IMG/VR virus record: IMGVR_UViG_3300046366_000047
Location: 1 to 64,000 of that record
DNA: 64,000 bases
Direction: 5' to 3' (one strand)
Source of the DNA: a virus
How positions within the stretch are numbered: position 1 is the stretch's first letter; each line of letters opens with the position of its first letter. Under the pieces are notes generated by a model, which saw only the letters and a program-made list of their open reading frames with translations, had not been told where the DNA came from and did not search any database. The position numbers and the translations under genes are program-made. Positions 1 to 6,607 of this stretch are shown piece after piece.

Positions 1-45
1 GAGTCATTTATTAGAAGGTTAAACGAAGATTTGAGGAAGCTATGA
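1..45 (+). CDS. C-terminal end of a truncated upstream gene
   Basis: The frame is open from base 1 and ends at a TGA that overlaps the next ATG (ATGA). Only 14 C-terminal residues are present, rich in Arg, Leu and Glu, so no function can be given. The stop/start overlap is the usual spacing in this operon, which is why I read it as a real gene end. Confidence 0.5.
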   Translation, partial: ESFIRRLNEDLRKL

Positions 46-284
46 AACAATGCTTTGAATGTAGGAGAATGCTTTCACTAGATAACTTCACCGACAATAA
101 ACGCCAGTACACATTGAAGACTGACCTCGGAAAGAATCGAGTTTGTAAGATCTGTACTTTTGATCGTTCGGTTAAGAGTAAGAGTCTTGTGCAATATAAC
201 TTTGAGGAAAATAAATTTGACAACATTAAGTTTTATGACATCGGTCAGGTGGCAGAGTACTTTACTAAAAACAATATGATATGA
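42..284 (+). CDS. Small protein with two CxxC pairs
   Basis: An 80-aa protein with CFEC at residues 4-7 and CKIC at 35-38, the spacing of a zinc ribbon or treble clef. The segment between is Lys/Arg-rich. It resembles the N-terminal zinc half of phage HNH-like proteins, but no His-Asn-His core follows, so nuclease activity is not supported. The start codon overlaps the previous stop and the end overlaps the next ATG, so it is translationally coupled. A nucleic-acid-binding role is inference. Confidence 0.7.
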   Translation: MKQCFECRRMLSLDNFTDNKRQYTLKTDLGKNRVCKICTFDRSVKSKSLVQYNFEENKFDNIKFYDIGQVAEYFTKNNMI

Positions 285-496
285 GCTTAGTAAACTTTCC
301 GGAATTTAGGATTAAGAAATACCCTAGAGGATATGTGGTTGAAATAAAAAATAAAAAGTGGTGGGGTAAAGAGTATTGGGTACACATCATATCTGTAGCA
401 GGCATGGAAGATGAGCCATGGGGATTTACAAATTATGAAACTGCTTATCTAGAGGCAATTAGATTAATCAATAAACACATAACACAAAACCTATGA
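281..496 (+). CDS. Conserved small phage protein, WWGKEYW type
   Basis: 71 aa, unknown function. The aromatic motif KKWWGKEYWVH (about residues 25-35) and a PWGF-Y-E-A segment near the C-terminus are the recognisable parts. From memory, similar 60-70 aa proteins recur in early regions of Bacteroidota phages. It overlaps both neighbours by 4 bases. Confidence 0.7.
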   Translation: MSLVNFPEFRIKKYPRGYVVEIKNKKWWGKEYWVHIISVAGMEDEPWGFTNYETAYLEAIRLINKHITQNL

Positions 497-675
497 AAAG
501 CGAATACTACATAGATAGAAGTAAGTCTATCAGGAAGTCAGTTATAATCTATCATATAGATGGATCAGTCCATTCACCTGTTGTCTATCTTAGTAAACCT
601 AAATGGATTAAAGAGGAGGACTTCAATGACTTGTTAGATAGGATGCAGATAATGATTAAACCAAAAGAGATATGA
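493..675 (+). CDS. Hypothetical protein, 60 aa
   Basis: Unrecognised. Basic N-terminus, a short predicted beta stretch (SVIIYHIDGSVHSPVVYL) and a helical acidic middle. No transmembrane segment or cysteine. It is retained because of 4-base overlaps with genes on both sides and coding-like sequence. Confidence 0.6.
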   Translation: MKSEYYIDRSKSIRKSVIIYHIDGSVHSPVVYLSKPKWIKEEDFNDLLDRMQIMIKPKEI

Positions 676-875
676 CAGCAACACAATGGTTATTTGAAAA
701 GCTATGGGATACACCCAAAGATAAGTTTGCTTGGTATGCATTAATGAAGGAAGCTGAGGAGAAGTTTCAGCATCAAATTGAAGATGCTTATGAAACAAGT
801 CATATATCAATGATGACAAGTAAGCAATACTATAATGAAACATTTGGCGTAGATAAACGGAATAAAACCGATTAA
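672..875 (+). CDS. Small helical phage protein, MTAxxWL type
   Basis: 67 aa beginning MTATQWLFEKL, followed by an amphipathic helix with A-E-E-F-QI. Proteins beginning MTAVEWL and ending in an AKEMEKQQI-like helix are common small phage proteins of unknown role. A second copy-like gene lies at 61599-61730 in this window. It overlaps the upstream stop (ATGA). Confidence 0.65.
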   Translation: MTATQWLFEKLWDTPKDKFAWYALMKEAEEKFQHQIEDAYETSHISMMTSKQYYNETFGVDKRNKTD

Positions 876-899
876 GTATAAATTTTAAAGCAGAATAAT

Positions 900-1112
900 A
901 TGGTAGGTGCTTTTTTATGTCCGTATTGTAAGACACACAATGCGTGCAACTGTGAGACCTGTAGACCTTACATAATAGAAGGTGAGTATATTAATACTTG
1001 GACTGAAGATGGTGAGAATATGATATGCGGTAAGTGTAATGAAACGTATAGCCCAGATCAATCAATGGAGGAAGAATTTAAACAAAGAAAAGATGAGACA
1101 AATAGTTTATAA
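900..1112 (+). CDS. Zinc-ribbon-like small protein
   Basis: 70 aa with CPYC at 7-10, then C-N-C-ETC, and CGKC near residue 43. Probably binds one or two zinc ions; function unknown. Its C-terminal 20 bases overlap the start of the next gene. Confidence 0.6.
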   Translation: MVGAFLCPYCKTHNACNCETCRPYIIEGEYINTWTEDGENMICGKCNETYSPDQSMEEEFKQRKDETNSL

Positions 1113-1482
1113 CGCGATTAAATGCCTTGAATGTGGCGAGACGATTGTAAGCCGTAGCCGGCACGATTACAATACCTGTGGGTGCCCTAACGGGGTCATG
1201 GTTGATGGAGGTAATGAGTACGAGAGGTACGGAGCCATGGATATGGATAAGATTGAACCTAAGTATGTCTATGCCGATGATGACTTCGAGATTGTGAGAA
1301 AGTATGCAACAAGAGGGAGCCGTGGAGTAGATGGCAGACAGCCACTAACGTACATCGCGATATGCGATATCAAGGACGACTACCTATGGGCAATCTTAGA
1401 GTATGGTGGACCTAAGTGGCACCTTGATCTAATTAGAAAAGAAATTAAATACAGAGAAGATGGACGAAGTAACGAAGTTTAG
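1093..1482 (+). CDS. Zinc-motif protein, DUF7695-like N-terminus
   Basis: 129 aa from the ATG at 1093. A longer in-frame start at 1039 lies inside the upstream gene and is less likely. The N-terminus has C-L-E-C, then HDYNTCGCPNGVMVDGG. From memory this C..C/H-D-Y/C-x-C/VDGG signature is that of the DUF7695 family, common in phages. The remaining about 70 residues are an unrecognised extension rich in Tyr, Asp and Lys. Zinc binding is inferred. Confidence 0.65.
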   Translation: MRQIVYNAIKCLECGETIVSRSRHDYNTCGCPNGVMVDGGNEYERYGAMDMDKIEPKYVYADDDFEIVRKYATRGSRGVDGRQPLTYIAICDIKDDYLWAILEYGGPKWHLDLIRKEIKYREDGRSNEV

Positions 1483-1699
1483 AGAAAGACTCAAGAAAAT
1501 TGGAATCGAGCTTGAGCTTAAGGGTAATGCCCCATGGATATACCTTGACAAGGTAAATGGAAATAGAATTCAGCGTGAAGACTATAGTGCTAATCATGGA
1601 TATACAATCGCTTGGTTTCCTATGCTACATGATGATGAGTTTACCCTTAATTGGCATGACATAAAAAAAACATTTGAAATAATAAGAAAATACAGATGA
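1460..1699 (+). CDS. Conserved small phage protein, PWIYLDKVNGNR type
   Basis: 79 aa with the motif APWIYLDKVNGNR followed by ANHGYTIAW and a C-terminal D-I-K-T-F-I-R-K-Y helix. I recognise this as a recurrent small protein of Bacteroidota phages with no known function. It overlaps the gene before by 23 bases and the next by 4. Confidence 0.7.
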   Translation: MDEVTKFRERLKKIGIELELKGNAPWIYLDKVNGNRIQREDYSANHGYTIAWFPMLHDDEFTLNWHDIKKTFEIIRKYR

Positions 1700-1929
1700 A
1701 AGTAACAATTGAATTTGACGGAGACGAAGAAAGAGAAGAACTTCGCACAGCATTGGATGGCTACAAGTGGAAAGGCGCTGTATGGGATATTGACCAAAAA
1801 CTACGTGAGATAACCAAGTATGGTTATGTTGACAAGAAAGAAGCTACTGATCAAGAAAGAGACTTAGCTGATAGACTTAGAACAGAATTAAGAGGAATAT
1901 TAGAAGAATGGAACTTAAATTTAGAATGA
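1696..1929 (+). CDS. Acidic small phage protein, 77 aa
   Basis: Starts MKVTIEFDGDEEREEL and continues as two charged helices. The N-terminal strand plus helical layout recalls small MKIxIEFD proteins of Bacteroidota phages. Function unknown. It overlaps the preceding gene by 4 bases and the tiny membrane-protein gene at its 3' end by 22 bases. Confidence 0.65.
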   Translation: MKVTIEFDGDEEREELRTALDGYKWKGAVWDIDQKLREITKYGYVDKKEATDQERDLADRLRTELRGILEEWNLNLE

Positions 1930-2015
1930 TGGAAAACTATCCACAGTGGGTAAACAATCTTGTTTACTTTTTAGCAGGAATTGGTGCGGCAGGCTTAATG
2001 ATTTTATCATTGTAG
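1908..2015 (+). CDS. Tiny single-pass membrane protein
   Basis: A 35-aa reading frame: a polar N-terminus, then a hydrophobic stretch (residues 16-35, LVYFLAGIGAAGLMILSL) running to the stop. It begins inside the end of the previous gene and is followed 2 bases later by the next ATG, so it fits the overlapping operon style. Likely an inner-membrane microprotein of unknown role. Confidence 0.5.
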   Translation: MELKFRMMENYPQWVNNLVYFLAGIGAAGLMILSL

Positions 2016-2017
2016 AT

Positions 2018-2329
2018 ATGTTTGATATATTTGAGGAGAAACCCAGGCCCAAGATATACTGCTGTGATGTAGTTATCGAAGTGAAAGTCCTAGCTAGAGG
2101 TAAGCAAAAGAAGTACGATTCAATGATTGTAAAATTGTACAACATATCTTTAGTGATGAATGACGGAGACATAGCTACTCAAAAACAAAAGAATCATTTA
2201 TTCAGAAAAATATTTGATAAGCACATACATAGGGGTGATTTTAAGAATGCTATATTCGACATCAAAGAGATCAAAGTATTAGGATTAATGGGAAATGTAG
2301 CATATGATTTTAATTATCTTCTACATTAG
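2018..2329 (+). CDS. Hypothetical protein, 103 aa
   Basis: Start chosen at 2018, directly after the TAG of the membrane microprotein; upstream in-frame codons would overlap that gene fully. The protein is basic, with a beta-rich N-terminal half (IYCCDVVIEVKVLA) and helical middle. A CC pair at residues 14-15 is the only unusual feature. Not recognised. Confidence 0.6.
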   Translation: MFDIFEEKPRPKIYCCDVVIEVKVLARGKQKKYDSMIVKLYNISLVMNDGDIATQKQKNHLFRKIFDKHIHRGDFKNAIFDIKEIKVLGLMGNVAYDFNYLLH

Positions 2330-2345
2330 TGTTAACAATTTTATT

Positions 2346-2353
2346 TATATTTG
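2346..2353 (+). promoter_or_regulatory. TANNTTTG -7 box upstream of the MazG-like gene
   Basis: TATATTTG, ending 17 bases before the ATG at 2370. No TTG or TTTG is found 19 bases upstream, so it is a -7-only match. Transcription from here would give a 5' leader of only about 8-10 nt. Confidence 0.45.
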
Positions 2354-2369
2354 CTAAAAAAATATTAGT

Positions 2370-2990
2370 ATGCAGCGACAAATCTTACAAGTAGTAAAAT
2401 TCCAAGAAGCATTTGGAATCCAAGGGCCAGAGCAACCTAAGATGCTTAAGAAAACAAGAGCAAGACTTCGCCAAATTCTTTTAGAAGAAGAGGTACAAGA
2501 ACTTAGTGAAGCGAATAACCTATTAGATGTTGCTGATGCAATTTGTGATATCATGTTCATCACACTAGGAACTGCTCATGAGTATGGATTAACTGATCGC
2601 TTAGAGATGTTATTCGATGAGGTGACTAGATCTAACATGAGTAAGATAGATAACGTCACAGGTAAAGCTATATTTAGAGAGGATGGAAAGATTCTTAAGC
2701 CTGAAACATTCTCAGAGCCTAAGCTTCGTCCAATCATTGAGCGTAACTTTAAGCTATACAAAGACAGCGATGTTATGAAACAGATTGCTGAGGTAGAAAA
2801 GAAGCTTACAGAGAACAGAATCAAGCATAAAATCAAGTCTAAGTTGAATCTTGTTGACCGTGCTTTGTTTTGGATATCAGATAAGATTGAAACGTACTTA
2901 AAGAGACAAGTGCAGGTTACTTTCCCTCAAACAATTGATGGAGATATTATTGTAAAGGTATACGATGAACAACATACCATCAACTCGTAA
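2370..2990 (+). CDS. MazG-like nucleotide pyrophosphohydrolase
   Basis: 206 aa. The N-terminal half has the all-alpha NTP pyrophosphohydrolase signature: EEEVQE at 40-44 followed by DVADAICD at 53-60, the metal-binding EExxE...ExxD-like pattern. The family hydrolyses NTPs/dNTPs to NMP plus PPi; phage members are proposed to adjust nucleotide pools or (p)ppGpp signalling. Residues 90-125 (NMSKID..G.A..REDGKILKPETF) match the C-terminal part of phage PRA-PH/MazG-like proteins. Residues 135-206 form a helical extension I do not recognise. The 3' end overlaps the nuclease gene by 26 bases. Confidence 0.75.
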   Translation: MQRQILQVVKFQEAFGIQGPEQPKMLKKTRARLRQILLEEEVQELSEANNLLDVADAICDIMFITLGTAHEYGLTDRLEMLFDEVTRSNMSKIDNVTGKAIFREDGKILKPETFSEPKLRPIIERNFKLYKDSDVMKQIAEVEKKLTENRIKHKIKSKLNLVDRALFWISDKIETYLKRQVQVTFPQTIDGDIIVKVYDEQHTINS

Positions 2991-3360
2991 GTACGGGAAC
3001 AAAAAGATAGAAGCGAATGGGATTAAGTTTGACTCCAAACTAGAATTCTATTGCTATAATGTATTTAAAGATTTGGGATTTGATTTTGACTTCCAACGAA
3101 CTGTGCTATTGCAGGAGGGCTTTAGATATGTAGGTAAGGCAATAAGACCGATAACAATGATAGTTGATTTTGTCCTGAGGATAAATGGAACATCATACTA
3201 CGTTGATACAAAGGGATTCGCCACTGAAACATCTAAGCTTAAATACAAGATGCTCAAGTTTCAATTGAAGGGTGACTCAAAGACAGATGTTATTTGGTTG
3301 CATTCCCAGAAAGAAATCAAAGAATTTGTAAATAAAGTAAATAAGTTAGAAAATGAGTAG
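2965..3360 (+). CDS. DUF1064-type PD-(D/E)XK nuclease
   Basis: 131 aa. KYGNKK-x-GIKFDSKLE at 9-27, RPITMIVDF at 61-69 and YYVDTKGFAT at 78-87 are the hallmarks of DUF1064. The presumed active-site residues are E27, D68 and D81-x-K83. The family is predicted to be a phage Holliday-junction or branched-DNA endonuclease. Placement between the MazG-like gene and SSB supports a DNA metabolism role. Overlaps SSB by 8 bases. Confidence 0.8.
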   Translation: MNNIPSTRKYGNKKIEANGIKFDSKLEFYCYNVFKDLGFDFDFQRTVLLQEGFRYVGKAIRPITMIVDFVLRINGTSYYVDTKGFATETSKLKYKMLKFQLKGDSKTDVIWLHSQKEIKEFVNKVNKLENE

Positions 3361-3766
3361 TGTAAACAAAGTGACATTATTAGGAAATGTCGGAAACATC
3401 GAGGTTAAGAGCTTCGAAAACGGAAAAAAATTAGTTCAATTATCTTTAGCTACATCTGATGGCTACAAGAAGAATGATGAGTGGGTAGAGAAAACAGAAT
3501 GGCATAGATGTATTTTTGCTATTCCTGCTTTAGCTGAACGTGCTGCATCAATTCAGAAAGGCGATAAGATCTATGTTGAAGGAAGCATTAGTACAAATGC
3601 ATGGACAACTAAGGATGGTGAGAAGAAAGAGATTAAAGAGATTGCATGTACAATGTACAAAACATTCTCTAGAGCAAAGGCTGCTGAAGGAGAATTCAAC
3701 CAACCTAAGACAACAGTCACTAAGCCTGCTTCAAGCTTCGATGACTTCGGAGATAGTCCTTTTTAA
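3353..3766 (+). CDS. ssb: Single-stranded DNA-binding protein
   Basis: 137 aa, near the usual bacterial SSB length. OB-fold landmarks: NKVTLLGNVG at 4-13, the aromatic-rich EWVEKTEWHRCIF strand, and KGDKIYVEGSI. The C-terminus is a disordered linker ending DDFGDSPF, the acidic tip that recruits partner proteins. It coats ssDNA during replication and recombination. It is last in the overlapping gene chain before the structured RNA spacer and tRNA. Confidence 0.92.
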   Translation: MSSVNKVTLLGNVGNIEVKSFENGKKLVQLSLATSDGYKKNDEWVEKTEWHRCIFAIPALAERAASIQKGDKIYVEGSISTNAWTTKDGEKKEIKEIACTMYKTFSRAKAAEGEFNQPKTTVTKPASSFDDFGDSPF

Positions 3767-3773
3767 TATTTAA

Positions 3774-3915
3774 GAAGAACGAACCCCATGGCCTCTCTTA
3801 GATGCGCACCAGTGGGAGTACGATAGACAGGGCAGCTGACTGATTCTATCTAGCTGTGTAAGGCAAGATGTCATTCGCTTACACAAGACCACCAAGCTAA
3901 AGTCGGGTGGTTTAT
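3774..3915 (+). other. Structured spacer with three consecutive hairpins
   Basis: No reading frame. Stems visible: CAGCT 3833-3837 with AGCTG 3852-3856; GTGTAAG 3856-3862 with CTTACAC 3878-3884; ACCACC 3888-3893 with GGTGGT 3906-3911. The last ends 4 bases before tRNA-Trp and lacks a U-run, so it is a processing or RNA-structure element rather than a clear terminator. An alternative stem GATAGA/TCTATC overlaps the first. Confidence 0.45.
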
Positions 3916-3989
3916 GCGTCTGTAGCTCCAATTGGTAGAGCATCGGATTCCAAATCCGAGTGTTAGTGGTTCGAATCCACTCAGGCGTG
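3916..3989 (+). tRNA. tRNA-Trp (anticodon CCA)
   Basis: Complete 74-nt cloverleaf: acceptor GCGTCTG/CAGGCGT, D stem GCTC/GAGC, anticodon stem TCGGA/TCCGA with loop TTCCAAA (anticodon CCA), variable GTGTT, T arm AGTGG-TTCGAAT-CCACT. The CCA tail is not encoded. Phage tRNAs usually compensate for codon or tRNA-depletion differences with the host. Confidence 0.95.
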
Positions 3990-4011
3990 CTAACAATTTT
4001 AATTATATACT

Positions 4012-4227
4012 ATGAGTGCATTTTATGAAAGACTTCTAAAAGAAGCACAGGAATTAGCAATTAAGGCAAATTCTTTGAATGATTTCATGCGAACACAAGC
4101 TTTTGTTGATTTAGACAGACAGAATAAAGACTTGCTATATAAACAATCAAGGTTAATGAATGAATACCTGCAAGTATTAGGTCAGAGATTAGAAATTTTA
4201 GGAGAAAAGTTCTCTTTTAAGAGCTGA
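4012..4227 (+). CDS. crAss001_48-related small coiled protein
   Basis: 71 aa, all helical: an F-x-R-L-x-E-x-E-L start, FVDL in the middle, then L-L-x-x-Q-x-x-x-M-x-x-Y-x-x-V-L-x-x-R-L-E. I recognise this pattern as the widespread small phage family annotated crAss001_48-related. No biochemical role is known. It sits alone between the two tRNA-type genes. Confidence 0.7.
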   Translation: MSAFYERLLKEAQELAIKANSLNDFMRTQAFVDLDRQNKDLLYKQSRLMNEYLQVLGQRLEILGEKFSFKS

Positions 4228-4263
4228 TAAAGACAAATGACAGCTCGGAAAGACGAGCAATAT

Positions 4264-4381
4264 AGCGCAGTGGCGGAATCGGTAGACGCTATGAGCAGAA
4301 CACAGCCTAGTCCCGATTTGCGTGGATACACAGGTTAATCAAAAAGTGTGTTCATAACAGGTTCGAATCCTGTCTGCGCTT
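4264..4381 (+). tRNA. tRNA-like gene with an enlarged central region
   Basis: Acceptor arms AGCGCAG (4264-4270) and CTGCGCT (4374-4380) pair perfectly. A Leu/Ser-style D arm (GCG-GAATCGGTAGA-CGC) and a perfect T arm (ACAGG-TTCGAAT-CCTGT) are present. Between D and T arms there are about 67 nt instead of the usual 30-45. TATGA/TCATA can close this region as a 5-bp anticodon-type stem, and ACACA/TGTGT can pair further in, but no normal 7-nt anticodon loop is seen. Isotype is undetermined. It may be a tRNA-Leu derivative with an insertion or a tRNA-like decoy. Confidence 0.6.
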
Positions 4382-4394
4382 CAAAATAAATATT

Positions 4395-4628
4395 ATGGAA
4401 AAATACGAATTAGATTTAACAGCTGGAGATATCGGAGAGATCATTGAGATTATCCGTGTTCAGCATTTAAGATTACACGCAGAGCCATTCGCTAATAAAA
4501 TAGGAATGAAAGAAAAAGTTCTGTTATCTATTGAAGAAGGAAGAGGGCCACATGGTTTACTTGCCCTTAAGAAAATGAATGAGACCTTCCACAATGTGAA
4601 GGTAAAAATACTTGTAGAGGTTTATTAA
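4395..4628 (+). CDS. Putative small helix-turn-helix protein
   Basis: 77 aa. Residues about 30-65 (FANKIGMKEKVLLSIEEGRGPHGLLALKKM) have the spacing of a Cro/C1-type helix-turn-helix: hydrophobic first helix, IGM turn, then S-I-E-E-G-R-G. It lies 14 bases after the tRNA-like gene, last in the plus-strand arm. Its TAA overlaps the stop of the convergent minus-strand gene by 3 bases. DNA binding is inferred. Confidence 0.6.
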   Translation: MEKYELDLTAGDIGEIIEIIRVQHLRLHAEPFANKIGMKEKVLLSIEEGRGPHGLLALKKMNETFHNVKVKILVEVY

Positions 4629-4762
4629 TGACCTTGACCTACGTTTCGCTTTTTGTACAGCTTAGAACCTTTGATCTTACTTGATCCTTTCTTAGCATGA
4701 ACTCCTGGACGCTTCTTTTTAGGAGTTTCCAACTTCAGTGTTGTACCTGCTTGCTTTGCCAT
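4625..4762 (-). CDS. Small basic protein, 45 aa
   Basis: MAKQAGTTLKL then KKKRPGVHAKKGSSK and KGSKLYKKRNVGQG, about one third Lys/Arg. From memory, similar KKKRPGIHSK proteins of 40-50 aa occur next to virion genes of Bacteroidota phages. It is coupled to the gene upstream by a TAATG overlap and is last in the late operon. Probably a DNA- or RNA-binding virion component. Confidence 0.65.
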   Translation of the reverse strand: MAKQAGTTLKLETPKKKRPGVHAKKGSSKIKGSKLYKKRNVGQGH

Positions 4763-5043
4763 TATTTAAAAAATTGACGTTTCTTATCCGCTCTATTCTT
4801 AGATTGGGATTGACTAATAGTTGTTGTCTTAGATGTGTGGGCTACGTCCTTACCATCATGATTTCCGGCCGTACCGTTCTTACGGTTGATAGCTTGTAAG
4901 ATAGTACGATACTTTCTACGTGCAGGAGTATCCTGATACTTAGTATCATAAGCTACCTTTTTCTTACGAGCCTCCGGATGAGTCTGGTAATACTTAGCAC
5001 TTTTAGATGTACCTGTTTTAGTACCTGCTAGTTTATTTCTCAT
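4762..5043 (-). CDS. Conserved basic virion-type protein (SAKYYQTHPEARKKK)
   Basis: 93 aa, strongly basic. The motif run K-L-A-x-T-K-T-G-T-S-K-S-A-x-Y-Y, PEARKKKVAYDTKYQ and R-R-K-Y-R is a widespread signature I recall from phages of marine bacteria and Bacteroidota. The function is unknown; the charge and highly conserved block suggest nucleic-acid binding inside the particle. It overlaps the lysis gene upstream by one base. Confidence 0.7.
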   Translation of the reverse strand: MRNKLAGTKTGTSKSAKYYQTHPEARKKKVAYDTKYQDTPARRKYRTILQAINRKNGTAGNHDGKDVAHTSKTTTISQSQSKNRADKKRQFFK

Positions 5044-5618
5044 TAGAATTCATTTATTAAGCAGTAACTTACTAATTTCTCAGTCTTTAATAGTCTGATC
5101 ATAGTCTTGTACTTGTTTGGATTATTTACCACTTGACATCCAGCAGACCACCAGCCAATGCTATCACCTGATACACCATCTAAGTTGTATGTATTAGGAT
5201 GAAAGTTGATACCGTAGTATCCTTCTTGTAATTTACCCTGCTCTTCTGACTTAGAATCCTTATCAGTATCACGATATACTTTTACTTTAGATCCTAATTG
5301 AAGTAATGCTTCTACCTTTCCATTGTGCTTTCCGTACTTCCAAAGTTTGTAGTACCACTCATCAGCTTTAACTACAGCAGCACCATCGTTATTAACCTTC
5401 TCAAATTGCTTTAATGTAGGTACGCCTGGATTAGTTGTAGCCGTTGTTACCTCGATGAACTCTTCACCCTTGAATAGGTATATCTTATCGTCAAAAGTAT
5501 TTGGTTTATCCTCTTTTGATCTAACTCCCAACAACCAATAGCCACTAGGAATTTCTTTGTAAGAATCGAGTTGTTTAACTCTTTCTAAAAGTTCTTTATC
5601 TTTAAATGTGCGAACCAT
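5043..5618 (-). CDS. YkuD/L,D-transpeptidase-fold protein, candidate endolysin
   Basis: 191 aa. The C-terminal half has G-I-N-F-H140 followed 18 residues later by W-S158-A-G-C161-Q-V-V, matching the YkuD pattern H-x(14-17)-[ST]-x-G-C with Cys as nucleophile. Residues 25-75 look like a beta-rich accessory domain. No signal peptide. It lies one base from the holin gene with a spanin further upstream, which implies peptidoglycan attack at lysis. Alternatively it could be a cell-wall-modifying transpeptidase. The second motif residue is Ala where many family members have His. Confidence 0.7.
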   Translation of the reverse strand: MVRTFKDKELLERVKQLDSYKEIPSGYWLLGVRSKEDKPNTFDDKIYLFKGEEFIEVTTATTNPGVPTLKQFEKVNNDGAAVVKADEWYYKLWKYGKHNGKVEALLQLGSKVKVYRDTDKDSKSEEQGKLQEGYYGINFHPNTYNLDGVSGDSIGWWSAGCQVVNNPNKYKTMIRLLKTEKLVSYCLINEF

Positions 5619-5619
5619 A

Positions 5620-6069
5620 TTATTTCCATTTATCGCTTTCAGTTTTTAACCCTGTAATGAAGTCTTTGAATGACTTAAGCATATCTTTACCTGTAACGTA
5701 TTTATAGCTCTCATTCATGCTCTTAACCTCTGTTACAACGAAGAATAATGCCACTGCCTTAGTGAGTAATAATTCGATTGATATAAAGTGAGCTATGATG
5801 TCTCCTGCGATATACTTCTCTACTAGAAAGAAGAAAGATATAACAGCTGAATAAATTAAAGACTTAACACCCGTAGCAAGCATTTTTTTACTTTGAATGA
5901 TGTCGCCTATCTTGGCTTCTGAACCTTCTTTTCTTCTGCTTTTAACAGATCTCCAGATTCCAAATCCAAAATCAAATGCAATAGAAATTAGGGCGATTGT
6001 TACTAATGGGCCTATAGGCGCAAATAGCGTGATAAAGCTAGAGAGGAGAATCAATGTGTTAGTCTTCAT
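5620..6069 (-). CDS. Phage holin family protein
   Basis: 149 aa with hydrophobic segments at about 6-32, 70-88 and 95-115, a basic loop (SRRKEGSEAK) after the first, and a charged C-terminus. The layout F-D-F-G-F-G-I-W-R-S fits the phage_holin_4-like group. It would form inner-membrane lesions that release or activate the endolysin. Overlaps the spanin gene by 4 bases and precedes the endolysin candidate by one base. Confidence 0.75.
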   Translation of the reverse strand: MKTNTLILLSSFITLFAPIGPLVTIALISIAFDFGFGIWRSVKSRRKEGSEAKIGDIIQSKKMLATGVKSLIYSAVISFFFLVEKYIAGDIIAHFISIELLLTKAVALFFVVTEVKSMNESYKYVTGKDMLKSFKDFITGLKTESDKWK

Positions 6070-6494
6070 TTTAAATATTTATATAGCTTATAAGCAATAA
6101 AAAGTATAACAAAGATAATGAAAAAGGCTAACAGGTTATTTAAGAGCTTCTTCCACCATGGGTACTTCTCATAGTAATTTACAGGTATCTTTCTCTCTAC
6201 AATTTTAGTAATGTAAATAGGATCACACTTGCCCTGGATATAAACCTTCTTTTCTTTTGGTACATACCAAGCCTTTACAGTCACTCTATCTTTCGTTAAT
6301 GTGATTGTATCAGTCAACTGCTTTAACGTCACTACGGTGTCTGTATGCACCTCAGGTACGTATAAAGTAATGGTGTCATGTACGATTAATGTATCCTGAG
6401 TTAACAAATAAGGATACTTTTCGATTAATCGGTTAAACCTCTTCGCTGGACTGCACGCTGTCAGTAGGAGCAGCATTATTAATAGATGCTTCAT
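6066..6494 (-). CDS. Unimolecular spanin (u-spanin)
   Basis: 142 aa. The N-terminus is a lipoprotein signal with lipobox LLTAC (Cys14), and the C-terminus is a single transmembrane segment (about 112-136, LLAFFIIFVILFIAYKLY) with a short basic tail. The periplasmic part is beta-rich (TDTITLTKDRVTVKAWYV). This two-anchor topology is that of T1 gp11-type u-spanins, which fuse inner and outer membranes at the end of lysis. Position upstream of holin and endolysin agrees. Confidence 0.82.
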   Translation of the reverse strand: MKHLLIMLLLLTACSPAKRFNRLIEKYPYLLTQDTLIVHDTITLYVPEVHTDTVVTLKQLTDTITLTKDRVTVKAWYVPKEKKVYIQGKCDPIYITKIVERKIPVNYYEKYPWWKKLLNNLLAFFIIFVILFIAYKLYKYLK

Positions 6495-6588
6495 TTAGAA
6501 TGTTTAATAATGAAATAGCAAATCTACCAGGCATCTCACCGATAAGTACTTCGATTTGCTTTACTTGTTCTTGATTTAATTGGATCAT
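6433..6588 (-). CDS. Small protein overlapping the spanin start
   Basis: 51 aa from the ATG at 6588 (MIQLNQEQVKQIEVLIGEMPGRFAISLLNIL...). The longer in-frame start at 6645 would run deep into the preceding gene and is less likely. The 3' end overlaps the spanin gene by 62 bases. Similar MIQL-Q-Q-L-K-Q-I-E-LIGEMP proteins are known in Bacteroidota phages, function unknown. Confidence 0.6.
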   Translation of the reverse strand: MIQLNQEQVKQIEVLIGEMPGRFAISLLNILNEASINNAAPTDSVQSSEEV

Positions 6589-6607
6589 AATATAATTTTT
6601 TGCTAAT

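Noticed and set aside
1039-1092. Upstream ATG for the DUF7695-like gene
   Set aside because: The added residues lie inside the preceding gene, and homologous proteins begin near MRQIVYNAI.
4012-4227. Acb2/Tad-like anti-CBASS protein
   Set aside because: The helix pattern fits crAss001_48-like proteins, and the Acb2 signature (R-x-L-S..., P-x-x-F end) is missing.
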